DNA of 5,491 nt from Spirochaetes bacterium GWF1_49_6 (lineage in GTDB: Bacteria > Spirochaetota > Brevinematia > Brevinematales > GWF1-51-8). Shown here one piece after another: positions 1 through 4,853 of the stretch. How positions within the stretch are numbered: the stretch's first letter is position 1; every line of letters starts with the position of its first letter. The notes below the pieces were generated by a model. That model saw only the letters and a list, made by a program, of their open reading frames with translations. It searched no databases and was not told the origin of the DNA. The stretch spans positions 16,056 through 21,546 of the forward strand of contig MIBD01000197.1 in assembly GCA_001829395.1 (NCBI GenBank), given 5' to 3'. Position numbers and translations under genes: made by a program.

Positions 1-982
1 CGGATAACGGGATATTTTCACCCTTGAGTGAATTAGGATACCCAGTGCCGTCCCACTTTTCATGGTGGGATATCGCGAGTTCCAGCGCGAGCTTCATAAT
101 ATCGTTATCCGCGTTGACTAATATTTTCCCGCCGATCAGGGTGTGCTGTTTCATTATTTCGTACTCTTCTTCAGTAAGACGCCCGGGCTTTTTCAGGATA
201 TTATCCGGGATACCGATTTTCCCCACATCGTGCAATGGACTTGCGTACTTGATGTTTTTCACATATTCCTCGTCCAGTCCGAACGCGCGCGCGAGAAGTT
301 CGCAGTAGAAGCTGACCCGCTGGACATGGAATCCCGTCTCGTTATCGCGGAATTCATTGGCGGCGGATAAGCGCATAATCGAGTCATAGTGAGCTTTCAG
401 CAGGTCGTCCTGGAGCTTCACGTTTTCGAGCGCGACAGCCGCCTGCGCCCCGAGGGAAATCGTGATTTCTTCGTCATATTTTTTATAGGTGGATAGCTTA
501 TTCTTATGGGTGAGTTTATTGATAAGCTGGAGTACGCCCACGACCGAACCCTCGCGGTTGATAAGAGGCACGGTCAGCATCGCTTTGGAACGGTACTGAT
601 TGATCTCATCGAATGATTTATTGAACGAGTAGGGCTTTCCGTCTATCTTATAAACATCTTTAATATTTACGATTTTCCCGGTATAAGCCGCGAAGCCGGA
701 AATACTTTTCTTGGAAATAGCGACCGTGAACGCCTTAATCGTCGACTCGAATACCTTTTTGCCCATCCTGCGTTCGAGGGTTTTATTCGAGGTAATCACG
801 AACCGTAACAGATCTTTCTCACGAAGGTAAAGGCTTGCGGCGTCGGAATGGGTGATATCCATGGCGGACTGAACGATGAGTTTGAGAAGCCGCTCGAGGT
901 TGTGTTCGCTGGTCAGGGACGTCATTACCTGAATGAGTTCTGTGATATCCTGCCGGGCCTTGATTCCGCCTTTCTTTTTCAA
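1..982 (-). CDS. GAF - HD-GYP cyclic-di-GMP phosphodiesterase, C-terminus cut by the window edge
   Basis: Reading from 982 down to 1 gives 327 codons without a stop. An N-terminal GAF sensor domain (about residues 15-170) leads into an HD-GYP phosphodiesterase domain (from about 190). Visible HD-GYP landmarks are ETGFHVQRV with H219, the H251-D252 pair in HDVGKIGIP, H280 in KQHTLIGG, and HHEKWDGTGYP at 306-316. All expected metal ligands up to this point are intact, so an active enzyme hydrolysing cyclic di-GMP in the cytoplasm is likely. The last ligand region (the usual ADxxDAL motif) lies beyond the window. No signal peptide, membrane segment or REC domain is seen, so control probably comes through ligand or protein binding to GAF. 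The start is TTG at 982: GGAG lies 7 bases upstream and an in-frame stop lies six codons upstream, leaving no earlier ATG. It sits 60 bases behind the ATPase gene and is probably co-transcribed with it. Confidence 0.93.
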   Translation of the reverse strand, partial: MKKKGGIKARQDITELIQVMTSLTSEHNLERLLKLIVQSAMDITHSDAASLYLREKDLLRFVITSNKTLERRMGKKVFESTIKAFTVAISKKSISGFAAYTGKIVNIKDVYKIDGKPYSFNKSFDEINQYRSKAMLTVPLINREGSVVGVLQLINKLTHKNKLSTYKKYDEEITISLGAQAAVALENVKLQDDLLKAHYDSIMRLSAANEFRDNETGFHVQRVSFYCELLARAFGLDEEYVKNIKYASPLHDVGKIGIPDNILKKPGRLTEEEYEIMKQHTLIGGKILVNADNDIMKLALELAISHHEKWDGTGYPNSLKGENIPLS

Positions 983-997
983 AAATATACTCCGTAA

Positions 998-1033
998 TTA
1001 GACTCTCTATTAATGTCGATATTTTCAGTCTAA
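998..1033. repeat. 7-bp inverted repeat just before the HD-GYP gene
   Basis: TTAGACT (998-1004) and AGTCTAA (1027-1033) are perfect complements separated by 22 bases. They fill most of the 60-base gap between the ATPase stop and the HD-GYP start, ending five bases before the GGAG ribosome site. No T-run follows on the minus strand, so it is not a standard terminator. It could be an operator, a processing hairpin between two operon genes, or chance in AT-rich DNA. Confidence 0.4.
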
Positions 1034-1042
1034 ATATTAAAT

Positions 1043-1750
1043 TTATTGCTCGCGAATCCCGAGAAAAGTCGAATCGAATGGGATTTCGATACGGGACGCG
1101 GTATATCCGGCATATTTACGCCCGACCCGGAAATATCCGGGATCGATGCCCCGTTCGCGGAGCATGAGTACGAGGAGAAATATTCCGAGTCCGGAACCTT
1201 CGATTTGATTGGAGTGGTCGCTGATGAAGCTAACGAGGTCTTTATATTCCATCGCGAGACGGAAGCGTTCACGGATACGGCTTTCCTCTATCGAGGAAAG
1301 TTCGCAATTGTTCAATACTTCGATCCGAATACCGCTATCCATTAACTTAAAGAGAATAATCAATTCATAACTTTCGTTTATCAGTGCATTTTCGATCTCC
1401 TCGGACGTATGAGCGGAGAGAAAATCCCTGAAAAGCTTCATCCCGTATGCGTAATGATCCAAATTGTCCAAATCGAGCGAGTTTCGCTTGAAAATCACGC
1501 GCTTCAGGTTTGCCTTGATACCGTTGATAATGATTTCTTTTACGCCGTTATAAAGCATACTCTGGAAATCGGTTCTTCCGGCGGACTTGAGAATTTCATC
1601 GATGATCGCCTTTATTTTATATATGACGCCGTCGTTGTAAAAATACAATTTGATACCGAGATTATCGTTGTGTGAAATGTAATCGATAATCGGTTGAAGC
1701 TCAGTATCGGCCTTCAGGATAAAAGTTTCGGTATTAAATATTTCCGTCAT
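1043..1750 (-). CDS. Stand-alone degenerate GHKL (histidine-kinase-like) ATPase-fold protein
   Basis: This 235-residue cytoplasmic protein has no signal peptide or membrane segment. The N-box is KEIIINGIKANLKR (71-84), matching the E-x3-N-x2-K/A-N helix of GHKL ATP-binding domains. The glycine-rich lid is EGSGLGIFLLVLML (184-197), giving the G-x-G-L-G signature. Between them, where kinases carry a D-x-G-x-G (G1) box, it has IEVLNNCELS (143-152) followed by the charged helix EESRIRERF. There is no H-box, dimerisation helix or REC domain, so it is not a complete histidine kinase. This arrangement resembles a protein group I recall from spirochaetes; its function is not known to me. The ATG at 1750 overlaps the TPR stop codon as ATGA and has no clear ribosome site of its own, so translation is probably coupled to the gene before it. 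It may bind ATP as a partner-binding switch; catalytic activity is uncertain. Confidence 0.8.
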   Translation of the reverse strand: MTEIFNTETFILKADTELQPIIDYISHNDNLGIKLYFYNDGVIYKIKAIIDEILKSAGRTDFQSMLYNGVKEIIINGIKANLKRVIFKRNSLDLDNLDHYAYGMKLFRDFLSAHTSEEIENALINESYELIILFKLMDSGIRIEVLNNCELSSIEESRIRERFRLAMEYKDLVSFISDHSNQIEGSGLGIFLLVLMLRERGIDPGYFRVGRKYAGYTASRIEIPFDSTFLGIREQ

Positions 1751-2382
1751 TGCGGAGTATTTTGCGAGAGCGAGTTTTCGATTCTCTGCAAATTACTGAG
1801 CGCATAGGGATGCGACGGGTCGAGCTTCAGGGCTTTCTTAAAGAATACCGCGGCCATCTCATGGTCCTGACGCGCCTCGAACGAAACTCCAAGATTATTG
1901 TAATACCGCCCCTTCGCGACATTGTTCTCGTTACCGACAAAGAAGATCGCAGCCTTAAACGCGACCTCCGCCTGATGGTAGTTTTCCATCTTCAGCAGGG
2001 TCAGACCCATTCGGTTATAAAGCCCGGACGAGATTGGGGATATCTTTAATGCCATCTGGTAATACGAAAGGGATTTTGAAAAATCACCTTTATCTTTATA
2101 AGTATCCCCGATAATGGCATATAGTTCCGGGTCGTCCCCAAGGTACTGGATAGCCTTGAGCGCGATTTTTATCAGGCTGTCTTCCTTTCCTGAAGCTTTA
2201 TAGAGCTTGAGAAGCCCCCAGTACGCCTGCGCGTTCTTAGGGTTTGCGTCAATAGCGTCAAGGTATTGTTTTTCTAATGAAGCAGGCTTGGATTGAGTCG
2301 GCCCCGGTAATTCAGAGCCCTGCTGGGCAAAAATTGCCCCTAACCCTACTAATAAGATTAAAAGGGTATATATTTTTTTCAT
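1747..2382 (-). CDS. Exported tetratricopeptide-repeat (TPR) protein
   Basis: The protein has 211 residues. Residues 1-19 form a signal peptide: MKKIY, a hydrophobic stretch, then AIFA before QQ, a plausible signal peptidase I site. There is no lipobox cysteine. After a short Pro/Ser linker, helical repeats run from about 36 to 200. At least four read as TPR units: about 52-81 (AQAYWGLLKLYKASG), 86-119 (ELYAIIGDTYKDKGD), 120-150 (LYNRMGLTLLKMENY) and 158-191 (GRYYNNLGVSFEARQDH). TPR arrays bind other proteins or peptides and are not enzymes. Export puts it in the periplasm, or free outside the inner membrane, separate from its cytoplasmic operon partners. The start is preceded by a strong ribosome site and overlaps the previous stop by four bases; its own stop overlaps the next start in the same way. 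A role in sensing or envelope assembly is inference. Confidence 0.87.
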   Translation of the reverse strand: MKKIYTLLILLVGLGAIFAQQGSELPGPTQSKPASLEKQYLDAIDANPKNAQAYWGLLKLYKASGKEDSLIKIALKAIQYLGDDPELYAIIGDTYKDKGDFSKSLSYYQMALKISPISSGLYNRMGLTLLKMENYHQAEVAFKAAIFFVGNENNVAKGRYYNNLGVSFEARQDHEMAAVFFKKALKLDPSHPYALSNLQRIENSLSQNTPQ

Positions 2383-2393
2383 TTGTCCTCCTT
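2379..2393 (-). promoter_or_regulatory. Near-perfect Shine-Dalgarno nested in the last codons of the response regulator gene
   Basis: Read on the minus strand, AAGGAGGACAAATGA holds the final Lys-Glu-Asp-Lys-stop codons of the response regulator, a consensus ribosome site (AAGGAGG), and the ATG of the TPR gene, with the ATGA overlap. It settles the TPR start at 2382 and suggests that this gene is initiated strongly in its own right rather than only by coupling. Confidence 0.85.
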
Positions 2394-3293
2394 ATCGTGA
2401 TAAAATATTAGTTTTATTTCATTTCCCTTTTCATTAAAACCCACTTCATGCACGACATTCTTAATTAAGAATAGTCCTTTATTCAGGCTATCGTTGTAAA
2501 TATTCTGGTCTATTACTTTCAGAAATTCCTTATAATCGAAACCGTCGCCCTCGTCCTTAATATGAAATTCGAATTTCTCAGGAGAATAAAGATACTTTAT
2601 AGAAACCTTTCTATTCGCGAATTGGGGGAGTTTTAGTTTCTCCATTTTCTCCTTGATAAACGAATCCAGAACATCCACTTTATTCTCGCGGGAGATTTCT
2701 TTCTTCAGGCTGAGGTTCCCATGCTCAATCGCGTTGCTCAAGGCCTCGTAAAGTCCCATCGTCATATTATCGACCGATAACTTAGCGCTTCCAAGTTCTT
2801 TTAATTCGGATACCAAGTAGTTAACGATCATTTCAAGATTACTGTTCAGGTCTCTGGTAGATATTACTAATTCTTTATCGATATGAACCAGATAGGGTTT
2901 CATTTTCACGGGGACACTTCTCGTGATAATCAGTTCTTCGGCTTTTTTTATCGTAGCGATCAATTCCACGATACTGATGGGCTTTTTTATAAAGTTCAGC
3001 GCACCCATTTTCATACATTCTATCGCGCTGTCGAGCGTCCCATATCCGCTCATGATGACGAAAATGATCTCAGGTTTGACGCTCTTCGCGAGTTTCATCA
3101 GCGTCAGTCCGTCCATCTCCGGCATTTTTATATCTGTAAGTACTATATCATATTTACCGTTCTGTATCTTATTCAGGGCTTCCTTACCGTTACATGCGGA
3201 ATCGCTTTCATAGTTATTCATTCCAAGGAAACGTTGAACCATATTACAAATAGGGGGTTCGTCGTCGACAATCAGAACTTTCAGTTTGTCCAT
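2379..3293 (-). CDS. Response regulator: REC receiver fused to an RsbW-type HATPase output domain
   Basis: The protein has 304 residues. Residues 4-120 form a receiver domain with a complete active site: acidic pair D10-D11, phospho-acceptor D54 in LTDIKMPEMDG, S82 in MSGYG, F101 and K104 in FIKKP. A linker (about 125-150) leads to an HATPase_c_2 domain. This has the N-box EALSNAIEHGN (183-193), a charged insertion (about 195-225), the G1 box DEGDGFD (247-253) and the lid NKGLFLIKNVVHEVGF (271-286). There is no DNA-binding domain. In RsbW-type proteins this fold phosphorylates STAS antagonists or binds sigma factors, so the output is probably protein-based. No cognate histidine kinase or STAS protein is visible nearby. 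The ATG at 3293 has AAAGGAG seven bases upstream and sits about 43 bases downstream of the predicted transcription start, as first gene of the operon. The domain assignment is firm; the target is unknown. Confidence 0.92.
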   Translation of the reverse strand: MDKLKVLIVDDEPPICNMVQRFLGMNNYESDSACNGKEALNKIQNGKYDIVLTDIKMPEMDGLTLMKLAKSVKPEIIFVIMSGYGTLDSAIECMKMGALNFIKKPISIVELIATIKKAEELIITRSVPVKMKPYLVHIDKELVISTRDLNSNLEMIVNYLVSELKELGSAKLSVDNMTMGLYEALSNAIEHGNLSLKKEISRENKVDVLDSFIKEKMEKLKLPQFANRKVSIKYLYSPEKFEFHIKDEGDGFDYKEFLKVIDQNIYNDSLNKGLFLIKNVVHEVGFNEKGNEIKLIFYHDKEDK

Positions 3294-3342
3294 ATTAAGT
3301 CTCCTTTATTGTAAGCCCTTAGCAAGAAAGATGTCATTACAT

Positions 3343-3370
3343 ATTATAAAAGAATATTAAATATTGTCAA
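3343..3370 (-). promoter_or_regulatory. Perfect-consensus sigma-70 promoter for the signalling operon
   Basis: On the minus strand TTGACA (3370-3365) and TATAAT (3348-3343) are separated by 16 bases, with AT-rich DNA around and upstream. Transcription should start near 3336, leaving a leader of about 43 bases before the ATG at 3293. An exact match to both hexamers implies strong vegetative expression unless repressed. A small dyad (AATGG / CCATT, 3384-3398) lies 13 bases upstream of the -35 box. Confidence 0.85.
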
Positions 3371-3383
3371 ATCGGTAGAAGCA

Positions 3384-3398
3384 AATGGTTCAGCCATT
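3384..3398. repeat. Small dyad upstream of the operon promoter
   Basis: AATGG (3384-3388) and CCATT (3394-3398) flank the five bases TTCAG, between the two divergent -35 boxes. It is placed where an activator or repressor could sit, but five-base arms in AT-rich DNA are weak evidence. Confidence 0.25.
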
Positions 3399-3431
3399 GA
3401 AGTCATATTAAACTAATTTATATATCGTTAT

Positions 3432-3460
3432 TTGACGAAAAAGGGATAATCCGGTATAAT
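3432..3460 (+). promoter_or_regulatory. Near-consensus sigma-70 promoter for tRNA-Arg
   Basis: TTGACG (3432-3437) and TATAAT (3455-3460) are spaced by the ideal 17 bases. Transcription should start near 3467, giving a leader of about 42 bases that RNase P would remove at 3509. It diverges from the operon promoter, with about 61 bases between the two -35 boxes, so the two may share upstream DNA topology or regulators. Confidence 0.82.
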
Positions 3461-3465
3461 ATCCC
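3443..3465. repeat. Inverted repeat bracketing the tRNA -10 box
   Basis: GGGATA (3443-3448) and TATCCC (3460-3465) are perfect complements around 11 bases and overlap the tRNA promoter spacer and -10 box. A second small palindrome, GGAT-A-ATCC (3444-3452), is nested in the left half. The position suits a repressor or supercoil-sensitive discriminator site, but chance is not excluded. Confidence 0.35.
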
Positions 3466-3508
3466 GAATTTCACCTTTTCGAAATATCCATTCATTTTAT
3501 CATTTATT

Positions 3509-3582
<74 letters not shown>

Positions 3583-3584
3583 AT

Positions 3585-4598
3585 TTACTTTTTTACTTCC
3601 GCCTTTTTCGGTTCAACAGGTATTCTACTCATAAAGAACGCCAACGCGAATCCGCCGATGAACGCCGCGATACTGAGCGTAAATATCAGCGCGTCGAATG
3701 TGAACCCGCCCTGTATCTGCATCCAAATCTGGTAGAACGACGCGAGCATCAGTCCGATGATAAAGTACATCGTGCCCGACGGGTACTTTTTCAGGAAGAA
3801 GTCGATTACTTTCGACGCGACAAATACGCCGAGAACCGCCCCCACGCCGAAAACCCCCAGTGTCAGGATAACATCGGAAAAATTAGTGGAAACTCTCGCC
3901 ACCATATTAATAACATGATAGTACTCGCCGAGAACGATGAGAAGCGCGGATCCGGAAACTCCCGGGACTATCATCGCGGTCGCGGCGAAGAAACCGCATA
4001 TCCCGATCCAGAGCAGGTAATCCCATGTACGCGGCGGGGTAAAGTCCGCAAGCGCTGTCGGCGCGGCGTTCGAAACATTCGTTAACGGTGTATCGCTGGT
4101 AACGGTTAATTGGTCGATTGCGATATTGGAAACCATCGCCGTATCGGTTGGTGCAGGCGACGTAAGGGGTTTAGTCTCGGGGACAGTCCCGCGGAATATG
4201 GTCATCGATACCACTATCGCGATACCGATCACGAGCGCGGCGATCCGGGGTAATGTGGCTTTCATATCCTTCTGTATCCTGAATACGAACGGCAGCGAAC
4301 CGGCGATCAATCCCGCGAAAAGGAAATAGACCGGCTGTTTATAGACCGTCTGCAATAGGAAATTCAGTATCCGGGAAAAACCCCATATTCCGATCCCGAT
4401 CCCGATCAGGAGAAAAAGAAGAAATATAAAACGGCTCTTGGTTTTATCGTTTTTTAATTCCAGGAGAAAATTCCCGATGGCGTCCATCATCTTATCGTAG
4501 ATACCGAGAATAAACGCAATCGTTCCGCCGGATACGCCGGGTATCGCGTTCGCTATACCGATTGCTATTCCGCGAAAAATATTCAATATATGCTGCAC
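3585..4598 (-). CDS. popT: DUF368 / PopT family undecaprenyl-phosphate translocase
   Basis: This 337-residue polytopic inner-membrane protein carries the twin signature of DUF368: ANAIPGVSGGTIAFILGIYD (17-35) in the first half and IVPGVSGSALLIVLGEYY (210-227) in the second, an internal pseudo-repeat. About eight hydrophobic segments are visible, roughly 57-80, 88-107, 117-134, 193-211, 213-231, 243-268, 276-294 and 303-324. DUF368 proteins (PopT) recycle undecaprenyl phosphate across the cytoplasmic membrane for peptidoglycan and other envelope polymers. That function comes from family knowledge, not from this sequence. Residues about 138-190 are a Thr/Ala/Pro/Ser-rich loop that looks like an insertion. 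The C-terminus is basic (VEPKKAEVKK). The start is GTG at 4598, with AGGAG six bases upstream. The stop lies two bases from the converging tRNA gene. It has a likely promoter of its own at 4626-4654 and appears to be a single-gene unit. Confidence 0.92.
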   Translation of the reverse strand: MQHILNIFRGIAIGIANAIPGVSGGTIAFILGIYDKMMDAIGNFLLELKNDKTKSRFIFLLFLLIGIGIGIWGFSRILNFLLQTVYKQPVYFLFAGLIAGSLPFVFRIQKDMKATLPRIAALVIGIAIVVSMTIFRGTVPETKPLTSPAPTDTAMVSNIAIDQLTVTSDTPLTNVSNAAPTALADFTPPRTWDYLLWIGICGFFAATAMIVPGVSGSALLIVLGEYYHVINMVARVSTNFSDVILTLGVFGVGAVLGVFVASKVIDFFLKKYPSGTMYFIIGLMLASFYQIWMQIQGGFTFDALIFTLSIAAFIGGFALAFFMSRIPVEPKKAEVKK

Positions 4599-4625
4599 GT
4601 TATGCTCCTGAAGAATTCGGATATT

Positions 4626-4654
4626 ATTTTAACGGGTAACCCGAAAAAACACAA
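4626..4654 (-). promoter_or_regulatory. Probable sigma-70 promoter of the DUF368 gene, with a palindrome in its spacer
   Basis: On the minus strand TTGTGT (4654-4649) and TAAAAT (4631-4626) are 17 bases apart. The start would be near 4619, with a leader of only about 20 bases before the GTG at 4598. The spacer contains an 11-base palindrome (CGGGT-A-ACCCG on the plus strand, 4633-4643). No U-run follows it in either direction, so it looks more like a protein-binding site than a terminator. The hexamers are moderate matches. Confidence 0.5.
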
Positions 4655-4694
4655 AAATAGTAATATTCGGCAGCCCGATAAAGGAAAAGCGTTT

Positions 4695-4725
4695 TAACAA
4701 ATATGTTAGACGATAAGAATCTTAT
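4695..4725. repeat. Two adjacent short dyads in the dnaE-popT gap
   Basis: TAACA-AATA-TGTTA (4695-4708) and ATAAGA-A-TCTTAT (4713-4725) stand four bases apart, both with perfect arms. They lie 40-70 bases upstream of the probable DUF368 promoter and directly beside the structured element at 4729-4832. They have the form of operator half-sites, but their sequences differ, so they would not bind the same protein. No regulator can be named. Confidence 0.35.
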
Positions 4726-4728
4726 GTT

Positions 4729-4832
4729 TATAGGGCACTTCTAATAACCACCGATTCTCGGTGGCAGGGAAGTGACCATTGGGCGTGATATAAAGAGTTA
4801 TAAATGCTAATAGTTTTTAGGACCGCCCTATA
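4729..4832. other. 104-base structured element with terminal inverted repeats (RNA gene or miniature element)
   Basis: TATAGGGC (4729-4736) and GCCCTATA (4825-4832) are perfect 8-base complements that could close a folded RNA. Inside, ACTTC (4737-4741) pairs with GAAGT (4769-4773), stacked directly on the closing stem. Beyond an internal loop, CCACCGA (4748-4754) pairs with TCGGTGG (4758-4764) around TTC. A weaker AT hairpin, TATAA-AGAG-TTATA (4789-4802), makes a third arm. It matches no riboswitch, 6S, SRP, tmRNA or 5S consensus I know. On the plus strand a T-rich tract (TTCTTTTT, 4837-4844) follows the closing stem, hinting at a small RNA ending there, but no convincing promoter precedes it. 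GTT flanks both ends (4726-4728, 4833-4835), which could be a target duplication of a miniature transposable element. The strand is undecided. Confidence 0.45.
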
Positions 4833-4853
4833 GTTATTCTTTTTCACGGATAA

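Noticed and set aside
24..370. Two overlapping plus-strand open frames at the left edge
   Set aside because: Both are antisense to the HD-GYP domain, whose frame is intact with all its motifs.
1043..1750. Annotating the 235-residue ATPase as a sensor histidine kinase
   Set aside because: There is no phospho-acceptor histidine region, no dimerisation domain and no G1 box.
2883..3314. Plus-strand open frame of 143 codons opposite the REC domain
   Set aside because: It lies antisense to conserved REC motifs and would run through the operon's ribosome site; the composition is not protein-like.
4656..4680. Weak hairpin TCGG-GCTG-CCGA on the minus strand followed by T-rich sequence, as a dnaE terminator
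   Set aside because: It has only four base pairs plus a bulge and lies nearly 180 bases past the stop; too weak to call.
4703..4744. Possible 13-codon plus-strand peptide (ATG to TAA) running into the structured element
   Set aside because: The nearest purine-rich stretch is too far upstream and the sequence has no recognisable character.
4599..4853. Riboswitch in front of popT
   Set aside because: The structured part lies upstream of the predicted promoter, and no known aptamer core (TPP, SAM, FMN, cobalamin, c-di-GMP, fluoride and others) was recognised on either strand.
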